A DNA stretch of 64,000 bases from Parietaria judaica. Its lineage: Eukaryota > Streptophyta > Magnoliopsida > Rosales > Urticaceae. The notes beneath the pieces are model-generated. The model was not told the DNA's origin, made no database searches, and saw nothing but the letters and a program-made list of their open reading frames with translations. The DNA lies in contig OX940862.1 in NCBI GenBank assembly GCA_954871525.1, positions 12,482,501 through 12,546,500 on the forward strand, read 5' to 3'. Below, piece by piece: positions 12,839 through 25,810 of the stretch. The position numbers and the translations under genes are program-made. Numbering within the stretch: the first letter of the stretch is position 1; every line of letters begins with the position of its first letter.

Positions 12839-14569
12839 AGAAACTAAGAGAGACGTCATTGTCAGCGGAAATAATAAAAAAGAAAAAAAAATGAAGTCTA
12901 TCGATCCACTAAAAAACGTTAACTCGAATACTTTTATCATATAATTATTTCTTTAAATTGACTCTAACATTTTATTTTGAGACAATATTTGAAGTACTTT
13001 TGGAGCAAAAATAACCATAATTGTTTTACAAAGTAAAGAAGTAGTAGTAGAATGAGGATAGAATAGAAAGTAAGGGGTGTATGTTTGGGAAATACTTGTT
13101 GTAGTCATAATAATGCGGTTGATGTATGGATGGAATGTGAGAAAGTTATGGGTGTTTGTTTGAGAATTGGAGAAGAGAAGGCAAACAAAATAATGAGAGA
13201 AGAATTTCTGACACGAATGAATGAGTCTTCTGACATGAAATGACTGATATGTCCAAGTGGGCATCATCTAATGGGCGTGGCGAGGGGCTGCGTCTGGCTT
13301 TTTCCTCACCTCCTTAACCTGCATCATCTGCATCTATATATATACATATACATCTTTCTGTATCTATACACCATTTCTTCTTCTTTCTACTACAGGTGTT
13401 TCACAGCACACCAGACACATAACCACAAAGATAATACTCATATTTATAACTATTTATATGTTTGTATATGGAGTTATATATATGATCTTGACGAGTATGT
13501 AGTGTCATGTGAAATAGCGATACATTTTATGTATTTTTTAATTTAGTGCAAGTAATAATGTTGAGGGTAACTAGACCGGTATATATATAAAAAAAAGGAA
13601 TATTTTAAATTTAGGCCAAAACACGCAATATGCTAAAATGTACAAGAACTAGAGGTTCCTTATTCGTGGTTCTGCAATTAAGTGTTGCTCAACATGAAAT
13701 CTAAACGCGAATATTTATTAAAAACCGTCAAAATTTGTATTTTTTAGCTCGTCCAAAAATACGTTTCCGATAAAAAAAAAAGTTTAATTTGTAAAAATGT
13801 TGAAGTAGTAAAATGTTATTAGTTGAAACTCTTAGAAACTTACCAATAGTAAGTATCTTGATCTATTATTATTAGGATATTAGTTTTGATCTTTAGGTTC
13901 ATGTTACGTTGACATGTGTTATATTTTACTCAAATTATGCAGATCGAATATTACTAGAAGGTGGTTAATTCACGCGTCAAAGCTATTTTCTTAATCATAC
14001 TTTATTAATTCTGTAGAATATTCCGTGGAACAAAATAAATATAATAAATCCCATTATGGGATTTTATAATAAAAGTTGACAAAGCAATACACGTATGGTC
14101 TTAAGTCTTAACCCTAATTATTTGAACAAATTCTCCGAGTGTGCAGATAACTACAACTACAAGTAAGCAAGCAAATAATGATAGTGTAATTACTTAATTA
14201 ATATATTTTATAAGACCGATCAAAGTAGTAATTAACTGTATATAAGTGAATGGTGTAAAGTCGAAGAATTAAAAAAATGTATATTAGGGCACAAAGCTTG
14301 TTTCAAGATTACGAAAGCACATGGTCCATAGGGCTATGACCCATGTGTTAAGCTTATAAACAGTACATATCAAACGATAGATATATATAAATTATGTACA
14401 CATCGCATGAAGATAAGCTCAAGTTGAATAATTTCATATTTGGATCCAATAGTTAGAACTTAGAAAGTCTTTTTTAAACTGCTACGTATAGTTTTGTACG
14501 ACTAGATATAATTTCTTTTTTGCATCTCCTCGTGTACCTTTTTATTATTCTTTTTGTCAGGGTTTGGAT

Positions 14570-15700
14570 TTAGAAAGAGAGAGAGAGACTTATTAATTAT
14601 AAATCCTAGCGCATATATATAATTATGCATTCCTAATCTTCCTTAATTTTTTATTAAATGAAAAGATTGTATTCGTATCTAAATATACTACGATCAAATA
14701 GTCTCATTCAACTTTTGATTAGGGCGCTTTATTTCTTCTTCAACAGAGAGATTAGTTTAATAGCATTCCTAATCTTCCTAAAATAATTTATTAAATATAA
14801 AGATCGTTTGCATTATATTCTAAAGTCAAAGTATCATTCCACTTTGTTGGTATAACATGGCAACATTTGGAGGAGATACACATATACACTGAGGTGGGTT
14901 TTGGATAATGTTTTTCATGAAGCCGGTTTTGTAATTTAGTTTGAAAAATCAATCTGAGCGTTACTCAGTTACTCGATCAAATGAATTGTTTAATTTTAAA
15001 GACAATTTTCTGTTATATTTTTATAAAGATTTGAAAGAAAAAAAAGATTAATTAGTAACTGAATAAAACACAAATATTGTTACTATTGAAGCAAAACTAT
15101 ATTTGTTTTGAAATTAAGATATATTACATTGATCATAAACATATATTTAAATTTAAGTTATGTGATTATATATATAAACAATGTTATAAAAAATAGTAAG
15201 CATTTTAGATATACGAGTTAATATTCATAGTAATTTAGTCATAGTTATTAGTTTATGTACAGTAGTTAATATGATAGTAATTCGTTATATCATATTACAA
15301 ATTATATACTAATTAATATGATATGACAAATTTAAATAGATCAAAAAAATACCAGAAACATCTAAAAAATATTTATATTTTGTCACCAAATTTATAAACG
15401 ATCTGTGACAATTGGTAATCAAACTTCGTCCACAAACCGACATGACTCTATTCGAATGCATATCTATATCTATATATATATATATATCTATATGTATACT
15501 AAGTTTAATTACAATTTTGATTCGGCCACTTTTTTTATTGGCATAAGCATCACATGACTTACAAATTAGAGAGAGAGAGAGAGACAAACTTAGTCTTAGA
15601 ATTCCTAATCTTTTTTTTTTGTATATTTGAATATAAAATAATATTTGCAAGTATCAAAATCACATTCCACTTTTGATTAGGGCAGTTTTATTTATTTATT
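14570..15700 (+). repeat. Triplicated block upstream of BBM
   Basis: Three copies of a degenerate unit (about 14573-14735, 14740-14845 and 15571-15690). Shared landmarks are GAGAGAGA, CCTAATCTT, TCATTCCACTTT or its variants, and in two copies TTTTGATTAGGGC. The third copy ends about 450 bp before the BBM ATG, so the repeats sit in the proximal upstream region. Confidence 0.6.
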
Positions 15701-15861
15701 TAACATGACTGTACATTTCCGTCGCCAAATTACCCCAACACCCTTGAGACCAAAGTTAGTTTAAGGAGTTAAAAATACATTTTCCATGCCCTTGACGTCC
15801 ACCTTTTATGATTTGGTGTATGTGTGTGTGTGAGCAAGAGACATGTTCATCTATTCTATTC

Positions 15862-15868
15862 TATATAG
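15862..15868 (+). promoter_or_regulatory. Candidate TATA box of BBM
   Basis: TATATAG about 275 bp before the ATG, preceding a CT-rich stretch typical of a plant 5' leader. A second TATATATA lies at about 15884. The transcription start is not known from sequence alone. Confidence 0.4.
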
Positions 15869-15990
15869 AAGAAGAAAGAGGACAATATATATCTCCTTTT
15901 CACTTCCCTTTCAAAACAATCCATTTCTCTCTTCTCTCCATCAAAGATCAAACTTTTGACCTTCAAACTTCTTCTTCTTCTTCTTCTTCA

Positions 15991-16038
15991 ATGGACTCCA
16001 AGTCCTCTCCTTTATCACTCTCTCCATGCATGGATTGA
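15991..16038 (+). CDS. Upstream ORF 1 in the BBM leader (15 aa)
   Basis: ATG with A at -3 and G at +4, a good context, opens a 15-codon frame (MDSKSSPLSLSPCMD) ending in TGA about 100 bp before the BBM ATG. It would lie in the leader if transcription starts near 15890. No peptide family is recognised; the likely role is damping or conditioning BBM translation. Confidence 0.5.
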   Translation: MDSKSSPLSLSPCMD

Positions 16039-16103
16039 AACCTCTCAAGATCATCTTGATTAACACTAGATACATAGTGATCATCATCTCTCTCTTCTTC
16101 TGA
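16026..16103 (+). CDS. Upstream ORF 2 in the BBM leader (25 aa), overlapping uORF 1
   Basis: This ATG lies inside the end of uORF 1, in another frame, and reads 25 codons to TGA. The peptide starts MHGLKPLKII and is strongly hydrophobic toward its end. It ends 33 bp before the BBM ATG. No homologue is recognised. Confidence 0.4.
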   Translation: MHGLKPLKIILINTRYIVIIISLFF

Positions 16104-16136
16104 TCTTAAAGAGTTGCACTGTCATCGTATACACAC

Positions 16137-18532
16137 ATGGCTTCGATGAACTGGCTAGGGTTTTCTCTCTCGGCTCAAGAGCTTCCACCGCCATCGTCGG
16201 CGGACCCTCAGCACCACCAGAGCTCCTACAACTCCGGCGAGATTTCCAACGGCCACGATGTCTCCACCGGCGAGTGCTACGATCAGACCCCCTTCAATAT
16301 CCTCGAAGCTTTCAACAGAAACAACTCTCACCACTCACAAGGTCTATACATTAAAATATATTTATATATATATATGCACGCACTAATTAATGACTTTGTT
16401 TGAACGAATCTCACATTCCCGAGAAGAGTTTATGATAATAAAAATCAATTTTTAATTTTGTGTTCAGATTGGAATATGAAGAGTTTACCGATGAGCTCAT
16501 CGGAGACGACGAACTACAAGACTATGATGATGAGCAATAGTAGCTCGAACCAAACCCTAGAAAACCATCATGGCCATCAACAGCCGAAGCTCGAGAACTT
16601 CCTCGGAAGACACTCCTTCGCCGATCACGACCAGCACAGCCACCATGGCTACGAGTACATGTACCCGCCGAGCACGTGCAGCTCTCTGCACGTGCCGTCT
16701 GACGTCTCCGTCGCATCCGACGGTCCCGCAATGAGCAACAACGACGGAAATGGGAACGGGAATGCGTCGTCGAACATCGGGCTCTCGATGATCAAGACGT
16801 GGCTGCGGAACCAGCCGCCGAGCAATCCGAGCCATCAGGAGAACAAGGCGACTACAGAGGCCTCGGCCGTGGGCGTGCACGTGGTATCGGGAGCGCAGAG
16901 TGCGCTCTCGCTGTCGATGAGCACGGGATCGCACTCGAGCACGGCTCTGCCGCTTCTGGCTGCTGCTGCAGCCAGCGGCGGGGAGAGCTCGTCCTCGGAC
17001 AACAAGCAGCGGCCGAGGGAGGAGTCGGTGGCAGCGACGGAGGCGGGGGCGATCGTGGCCGTCCCGAGGAAGTCCGTTGATACATTTGGTCAAAGGACCT
17101 CCATCTACCGTGGTGTAACAAGGTAATAATGGTTGATTTTTCACTAGGGTTTTCGTGCAACTAGGCTAAAGTATCGATAATTTTATTCATTTTTGTTTTA
17201 TTTTTGGTTAAAGACATAGATGGACAGGGAGATATGAGGCTCATCTATGGGACAATAGTTGCAGAAGAGAAGGCCAAACTCGCAAGGGAAGACAAGGTAT
17301 GAAACACTATCCATTATTAATATATTTTTTTTCAAGATTAAATAATGTCACATTTTTTAGTTAAACTATAGAAATTATTGACTGATTGTGCTTCTTCTCT
17401 GTGTCTTGATCTCCTATGAACTTGATGATCTGGGCTTTATCTCAATCTCCTTGCAGTTTACTTGGGTAAATTTTCTAACTTGTATAAAATCTATTTAATT
17501 TATAAATATATGCTTCAAATTATACTAATATATACTATATGGATTTTATGTTAATTTAGTATGTATTAATCAACAGGAGGGTATGACAAAGAAGAAAAAG
17601 CAGCGAGAGCTTATGATCTAGCAGCTTTGAAATATTGGGGAACCACTACCACTACAAATTTTCCGGTGAGTTTTATTCTCAATTAATTTTTAGTAATTTA
17701 TACTTCATTATCATGCATCAACAAAGACAAATTTAATAGTCATTAGCGACAAATTTAAATGTCGTGTGATTTCTTTGTTAATAGAGACACATTTAAGTGG
17801 AAATAAATTATTGGCACAAATCTGTCTACATTTTTTGAAAGCATGCACAAGCTCTAAAGGTGTTAGTTAGTTAGTGACTTCATTAGTGAAATGAGCAATC
17901 ATTTAGTGGACTTAATATATGCTTAATGTCTTAATCATGCTCATTAAAAAGTGTCCCCTAATAACTGGAATGTCCCAAATTAAGGAGGAAATGTGTTCGT
18001 AAATTTGGTATTTACCATTAATTGTCTACTTCATGTTTTGACTTGCGCATACTCATGTGTATAATGTATATATTTCAGATCGGCAACTACGAGAAAGAAA
18101 TAGAAGAAATGAAGCACATGACCAGACAGGAATATGTTGCATCGTTACGAAGGTATATATATATATATACATCTTATATATAGTGACAGTGTTATATAGG
18201 TCAAATATATAGATTTTGATACATCGTAATTTTTACAGGAAGAGCAGTGGATTTTCTCGTGGAGCATCAATATACCGTGGTGTAACAAGGTACGTAACAA
18301 ATATATTGCAATCAATAATTGTGTTGATTAGTGAAGTGTATTTTTCAAATTCGATTTTATGAAAAAAGAATGTTCATAGAATATATTAGTATTAGTTATA
18401 TAAACAATGTTTTGACTTTTGACTGTATAATTACAGGCATCATCAGCATGGTAGATGGCAAGCAAGGATCGGCCGAGTTGCCGGGAATAAAGACCTCTAC
18501 TTGGGCACTTTCAGTGAGTCACTGGCTATATT

Positions 18533-18565
<33 letters not shown>

Positions 18566-19640
18566 CAAACAAACAAATTTTTATACTAATTATATCTTTT
18601 TCTTTTAAATTTTACGATTTTGCGAGTTTATGAACTTGTATTTCAAAAATACAAGTTCAAATAATCGAATTTTATATCTGAAAGTTCAAATAAGTTGGGA
18701 GTACTTATTGACTTGACCAGTAATATATAAAACCTAGTTCAATGAGCGATTTTCGAAATAAAATTGATTGGTTTCGATCTGCGTAGGCACGCAAGAGGAA
18801 GCGGCGGAGGCGTATGACATCGCAGCCATCAAGTTCCGCGGCCTCAACGCGGTGACCAACTTTGACATGACCCGCTACGACGTCAAGTCCATCCTCGAGA
18901 GCAGCACTCTCCCCATTGGTGGCGCTGCCAAGCGTCTCAAAGATGCTGAGGCCGCTCAGGCTGCAGAGCAAATCACCGCGGCCGCTGCCCACGCTGCCAT
19001 TGACAACTCCATGACGTCGCAACTTACCGACGCCCTCAGCACTGCCTACGGGAGCTCAGGCACCGGCTGGCCGACGCTCGCCTTCAACCAACCGAATGCA
19101 GCCACGAGCTTCGCCATGCATTACCCTAATTACGGAGCTTCGTCTAGGGTTTGGTGCAAGCAAGAAGTTCAAGATCACTCTGATCACCATCAACAAGCCT
19201 TCCAATACCATGATCTCAATCACCAGCTTCAGCTAAACAACACGCAGAACTTCTTTCAACCCTCTTCGATCCTCCACAACCTAATGGGAATCGAGCACCA
19301 GAACTCCTCAGCGTCAAATCTCGAGCACAGCTCTGGCTCGAATTCGGTGATGTATGGCAGCGATGGCTACGGGATTCCGATGGCAACAGTGATAGCGAGC
19401 GACCAACAGGGAAGCACCAATACCAGTACCGATCACGATCACGGTTTCGTGACATCGAATTACGACATGGCTTATCATCGGAGCATGTATAACTACATGT
19501 CTCAGCAGCCTCAGATGGGCTCGGCGTGCAATAGCTGGGTCCCGACTGCCGTGCCGACGATCACGGCCGCTGGGGCTGCGCCGAGGACGAGCAGCTTGGC
19601 GGCAGTGACTCCGACGTTCACGGTCTGGAACGACGCGTGA
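16137..19640 (+). CDS. BBM: BABY BOOM, AP2-domain (AIL/PLT clade) transcription factor
   Basis: Nine exons: 16137-16341, 16468-17122, 17214-17296, 17457-17465, 17577-17665, 18079-18152, 18239-18289, 18437-18513, 18787-19640; total 2097 nt, 698 residues, all junctions GT-AG. The two AP2 repeats span about residues 277-350 ([20 protein letters not shown]) and 379-445 ([20 protein letters not shown]), joined by a conserved linker. BBM-specific marks separate it from other AIL/PLT genes: start [51 protein letters not shown] and C-terminus PTFTVWNDA. The fourth exon is the 9-nt microexon (encoding the middle of VYLG) known in AP2/ANT genes. BBM is a nuclear activator that promotes embryo and root meristem identity. 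Complete and apparently intact; the leader carries two uORFs. Confidence 0.96.
18534..18561 (+). repeat. (AAT)n microsatellite in BBM intron 8
   Basis: About nine tandem AAT units some 20 bp after the donor site of exon 8. It does not touch coding sequence. Confidence 0.85.
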
Positions 19641-22600
19641 TTAGTATAGAGATTACACTGACACGGATGGAGGGAGGAGAAAGAAGAGAAATGGGAATGT
19701 GGGGTTTTTTTTTTGTTAATTTTTTTAAAATTAGGTGTGGGAAGTGGAAAGGTAGAGGGATTAGGGAAGGATAATCGTGTATACTTCGACTGATTTCCGA
19801 GTTTTGAGGTGTCAATTCTCCTTTCTGTTGCGTGATGAGTTAATTGCTAATTATATGATTACCATGCTAATCATAGCTAGGGTTTCTCTAACTGTCGTAC
19901 GTAGTGCGTGTGCGCATGCATGCATGCAAAGTTTAACGGAAATTAGGGTTTAGGCTTAGAGTTCAGCAATGGCATGCTATGATGAGAATATTCATTCTCT
20001 GCTTTGCTATTAATTTTGGTAGATTCGTCTGAACTTTTTGTGTTGAATCCTCGGAAGTTTTTTATTAATTTTATTCGATCATCAAGCATTGTAATTTTGT
20101 ACCAACATGTTATCTTCGTATAATATATGTGATAAAATAGTTTTTTCTTTTCTTTTTTGCCCTCGGATTTCTTTTGCCCTATTGTCTTGATCTTATTTCG
20201 TGAATGGGCACTAATTGCATATGCATATTGATATTGTATTCAGTATATATATATTATATGAAATATACACGCGCGTATACAATAATATTACTCGATACCT
20301 TTATGCAAATATCAATTTATAGTGTCATGATGGGGTTCGCTATATTACAATATCTCATCCTAAACCGACAGTATGTGTATTATTTATATTATATACATAT
20401 ATTATGTATATGTGTATTTTGTTTGCTAGATTTTGTAGTCCGAAAAACTCCTTACTTATATATATAATCATTGAATCTGGAATATGGTTCCCTATGCAAT
20501 GAAGGATTTAATGAGGGACCATATTTTATTATATATATATATGATATATATATCGTTTATTAGATAATTATAATTCTTGTTGGCAGTAATATAATTTTGT
20601 CCCTAAACAAGAATGGTGAACTCATTCCACTTCTCGGAATGTTGAATACATTCATTGAATTGAACTAATTAGAAGAAAATGTATACCAAAAGTTCATTAA
20701 AGATTACTTCAAATACACGTATATATACTGTATTCGGCAGTAGTTAATGACACAGTCATGATCAACATTCAATAAAATAAAATAAATTAATATCTGGCAA
20801 GTAAAATAATATTATCAACATAAAAAATATATATAACATTATATCACATAAAACTTGATTCTAGAAATAATAAAAAATAATTTACCATCATTATTTATCA
20901 TGTTTGTTACAAGCCAATAAGAAGAGTGATACAACATGTAGTCTATGTACCATTTCGTAAAAAAAAAAAAAAAAATCAGTGATGAATATTATTTGAATGA
21001 TTCAATATTTGGCATGTGAAAAATAATATTACATGTTCTATATTATTATATCACGTAATACTTTATTCTCGATGTAAAAAAAAACATATTTACTATTGTT
21101 ATTTTTAAACCTTCGAAGTAAAAGTTAAAAAAAAATGTTATTTATTAGACGTTAATTAAATATTAAAAGTGCCTGTGGGAACTGGGATTTCATTGGAGAA
21201 ATCAGCGGAGCACCCGTGCCTTCTCGGAAAGATTACCTCACTACTCACCATTACGTTAATAATATCGCAATCTTCCCTCTCTCTACTAAATATATATAAT
21301 GTTCATGAATGTATGTGTGAATTTAAAACTTAATAATTATTTTGTTTGGTTTTGCTTTGTTTTGCACACACATCCATGCAAACCCTGCCTCTCCATCAAA
21401 GAAGAGATTTCCAAGAAAGCAAGACTTTATTAAAGCTTTAATATAAAGGGTCCACTCCCATGGCCCTTTTTGTATCCCATGCCTTGCATATATACATAAA
21501 TATGTATAGTTTTTATTTGCCTCAATATATTTAATAAATATTTTTACTATATATATATATATCATGTTTTTGTCCGTATTAAGGGCTCGTGTAATATGAC
21601 TCGTAGTTTATTGTTAAGAATGTCGATCGACTAAAAAGATTGCTGCTTTTCTCTCTTTACACAATGAGTTTTGTCCTTGATATTTATGAGCTATGACCCT
21701 CCTTTGTATTTCTTTAATTAGATTTTTTTTAATGATTACCATCACTACATCTCGATCTCATGCATGGTGCTTCTTTTTCAAAAATCCCATTATAACTAAG
21801 TAAGTGAGTGAAATTTTTGGCCTCTGAATTCTGTTTTTGCCTGATTTTGATGCTGGTTTGAAAATCGGACAAAAATCAAGCCGTACTTATAAGTTATATG
21901 TATTTTTGGTTTTATTTAATTTATTATTATTTTAGTTTTTGACCAAAAATGTTAAGAGTTAGACCCAAAAATAGACTTACAATCCGGCATCCGATCTCGA
22001 TTTTGCTGCTACTTGATCAAAAAATTTAACCAAATGAGAACAACAAATAAATGAGTACAATATAACTAAACTTGGTAATTAAGCCCGTATTAATTAGATG
22101 TCATGTACAAGAGACACATGTTATTAAAGGTGGCTATATATATATATTAACTAATTCTCGCTTCTCTACACTTTCCAAAGTTTTGTATCAATATGGATGT
22201 GTGTATCTATATAATTGTGAACCCAATTCTCTTCCTTGTAGACATGGCAGAAAACTCCAACGCTCAAGCCATATACTAATTGTGGAGAGAGAGAGAGAGA
22301 AAGAGATGGGATATGAGCTGTTTTATCTCTTAAATTATTGACATAAAAATATATATTTGCATGTGTGTGTGAATAATAAAGAATTGCATGTCTGATGCGT
22401 GTCTGTGAGAGTGGCTTACTTATCTCAAATAGAATCATCTCATAAGCTAACAAGCCCTAGGAATGCTCATTCTCGTCTCTTTCTTGGGGGTTTCATTTCA
22501 ATATTTATGACCCCAAAACACTACAAGGGTTGAGTTGGGATTCAAACCTTTTTGACTTTGACCAATTCACCCACCTCCTCCAAATTCCATGAGTTTTTTA

Positions 22601-25600
22601 TTTTTCTAAAAAAAACTATAATTGCTGCTTGGACTTGCATGAAAATACTTTTGATCCAAAAAAAATTTATATATGGTGTAAAATGAAAATATGGTAGGAA
22701 CTATAACCCGGATTTAGCTTAATTTTTTTAGAATAATAACAACATAATATCTATTACTTTAAAATTTAATGATAACATATATATGATTATTTTTCTTACG
22801 TCTAAAATTATTAAAAATTTATTAATTAATTAATTTAATTGAATTTAAATATACTGTTAAGTTTTCGATATGTATTATCACTTTATAAAGTATTTTTTTT
22901 CTATTTTTTATACATATTGACAAGATTTTAACAAACAAATGGATGAAAATTTATAGAAAAACATAATTAAAATTACAAATATTTCTGGTCATGTTTTTTT
23001 TTTAATTTTTTATATCACCATGAAAATCAAACTATTAGATATTGAAGTTGGTATTAATCACAATTTTTTTTTCCTTTTAAAAAATATATATTAATATAGA
23101 CCCAACCATCCACATAAAATTAGTCATTTTTGAAATAATAAAATAAATACCAGGAACTAGAATTCTGGTGTTAGAAAAAAAATGGAATCAAGAATCTTTC
23201 TTCCGATACTTAAATTTCGATTCTTAACTTTTATATTTCGATTCTATCCATTTGCTCGTTTAGTATATGTTATGTAGCTATCTATATATACATAATTATA
23301 TTTAAATGGAATTAGAAAACTTGTATGGCATTGCCTAAGTTGATCTTCTAATTCCTCTGCATGTGTGAGTTTGTGTGGTGTCATCATGAATTTGATAAAT
23401 AATAGTTGAAAAAAATGTACATTTTTGCTTCTTCCTTAAGTTAATATTCTCTTATCTTTTATTTATTACCACTTGTAGTTTCATTGCATTATTTTGAAAT
23501 ATTGCAGGTAGATATGTAATTCATTGATTTATTGTGTTTTATTAAATATATATGAATACAATTTACTGTGAGTGTAAAGTATATTCTATATATGTGCATG
23601 TGCAGAGAAAGAGAGAGAGAGTATTTAGTATTCCTTTTGTTCAAATGTGAAGCAAGGAATGTGAAATGTGGACCTTTTGTTTTGGTGTACAAAGATTAAG
23701 AAAATATTGACCATCCTTTAAATAAGGCACTCATAAGGCATAGGATTTGGATTGTGTGGGGACATATCTCACTTTTGGGATACATATATATATCAAATCC
23801 TTGCTCTATAAGAAAATTATAGTGTTAAATCCAAACAAAAATCTATATAGTATCTTTTAATGCTAAGGTTTTGCTTACACATGATTAGTGGTGTGATTTC
23901 GAGATTCCGGAATCCGGAATCCGGACTTATAAGAAATCGGATTTTAGCTTTTCTAAGAAAAATAAAATAAATCTGTGCTTTATTTTTCTAAAATTAAAAT
24001 TAAAATTTTGTGATTTTATATTAATTAGTTTTTTAAAAATAGTAAAATTTATAATCTGTAATTTACCCGGAATTAGTTTCTTCCATTTCCTCCCGTGTAG
24101 TTATTATGGGATTACATATGATATGAAAAGGAGGATTGAAGATTGGTAAAAAAAATTAATTCAGAGTAAATTGAGATATGGGCACAATTGCAATCATGAA
24201 ATTTCTCATATATATTTATTCTATAAGGTTTTGATGAATGTATACACTGGTTGTGGCATTGCTATGAGAATCACGATTCATTGGAAATTGGAATTCTCAG
24301 ATAGATTGGGCCTACAATGTTCACCTGGGGCCATTATGGTCTGATTGTGATAGTTGTGGACCAACTGACATTCTTCAAACCCACTTTAATTCCCAATTAC
24401 AACTCAATTTTTTTTTTATTTATCTTTATAAATAATTTATTTACATGTCCCAATTATTGATATCCTTAGAGATTCAAATCATTATAAATTTCAGGACTGC
24501 AGATAACTGTCTGAAATTTTAGTTGATGAAATTAAAAATTTAATAAAAAAAAATCACATTAAAAAAAATTGTCAAATTTTGATATATGGTTCAACATTGC
24601 AGGGAAAGACGAGTCTTTGCTCGGTTTTCATAAGCAGTACCGTTGAAATCATAATCAACGAGCTTGAGAAACTATCTTGTCGGGCGTCTCTGCAAGGGAG
24701 TGAAAGGCGGCTTGTCAATGATCATACAGCGACAACGAGTCGTACAAACATCGTTGTTGCGAACATAAATATTACACAGAGCGGGCGGCTCTAGTCCTTC
24801 CCATCAATTTTTGGTAGTGCCAGTCTATTTGACGGGCGCCCACGCCATTGCAACAAAAATGCAAGTAAACCGCAATAAACCGGCACACTACTTTATTGGC
24901 ATTTAACACCGGATATAATAAAATATTTGTAATTTTGACATTCATTATTTTGTGTTTTCTATATACCCTTAATTATTAGTTATACGGAACCGGTAATCGA
25001 ATTATAAAATCAAAACTGACAACCATCCGGTTTAAACTAATCGGCACGCTACTTTATTGGCATTTAACACCACTTAATCGGAACTAGCAACCATCCAATT
25101 TAAACTAATCGTAATTGCATTTTTTTGAAAATCGGTTAAGGTTAACCTCGTCCAGTTTTAATTGGTTACCAGCTATTGATTTTTCAAAATCGGTTATTTC
25201 TATATCATTTTTTAATATTAATAAAAAAATATAAATTTTGTTTGAGTTTAAGGTTATTTTTAAAACATACCGGTATATTTTATTTGAACCGGTATCTTTT
25301 TATCTAAACTCGATTGTTTTATTTGCGATTTATTTGAACCGGTGTGTTTTATTTGGATCAATATGCTTTATCATTTCCCTAAATAGTATATATATATATA
25401 TATATATATAAGTTGGAATAACCGGATCCCGTTTCAAACTAGTACGTATTATCAAGATTTTGATACCCGGAAATTTAGTAAACGATTTTTAAAAACAAGT
25501 TATTGTTAATGGTTATCAAAATAGGAATAACCAAAATCTAGTTACCAATAACAATTAGTGAAGAAGAGAAAGAAATAGGTCAACAAAACCGATTGCACCC

Positions 25601-25810
25601 AAGGTTTAAAAAACCCACGAAGGCCTGTAAAATAACCCGCCAAAAGCCCGAGCCTAACTGGGCTTTTTACGACAATAGTCCGAGCCCACAAGGCTTTTGA
25701 CGCAATTAAATGTCACATTTGGAAGAGATTTTATTGCATATTTCACGGTTTTACAACACACAAACAAAAACAATACAAAATAGCCTTTTTGGAGCATAAT
25801 ATTATATAAT
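19641..25810. other. Intergenic region between BBM and the LCAT-like gene
   Basis: AT-rich DNA with the BBM 3' flank first (GC-poor, with an RY-rich GCATGCATGCATG tract near 19.92 kb). A TAGTGGTGTGATTTCGAGATT sequence near 23.89 kb followed by CCGGAATCCGG tracts resembles a hAT-type element end. A GC-richer patch lies at 24.58-24.80 kb. No convincing protein gene is visible. Confidence 0.55.
24870..25560. repeat. Degenerate CCGGTT-rich repeat tract
   Basis: Many scattered ACCGGT, AACCGG and CCGGTT words in AT-rich DNA. A 30-bp block around CTACTTTATTGGCATTTAAC occurs twice (about 24887 and 25052). Similar tracts occur at 32.48-33.27, 54.83-54.90, 55.25-55.53 and 57.18-57.58 kb. Confidence 0.6.

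Larger units (their letters stand above)
4820..15850. other. Long AT-rich intergenic region, no convincing gene
   Basis: About 11 kb of AT-rich DNA between the FAR1-like gene and BBM. Short open frames here have no recognisable domain or splice-supported continuation. It contains TA microsatellites, a duplicated 100-bp block (6.9-7.2 kb), a palindrome (8.28 kb), a GC-richer patch at about 13.24-13.33 kb, RY-type CATGCA motifs near 10.67 kb and a triplicated block at 14.6-15.7 kb. The right part is presumably the BBM upstream regulatory region; that is inference from position. Confidence 0.6.

Noticed and set aside
16522..17160. Long open frames on the minus strand and in other plus frames over BBM exon 2
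   Set aside because: They are by-products of GC-rich coding sequence; the BBM frame carries all conserved motifs.
21190..21230. miR164-like string (TGGAGAAATCAGCGGAGCAC)
   Set aside because: It needs insertions to match miR164 and there is no complementary arm nearby.
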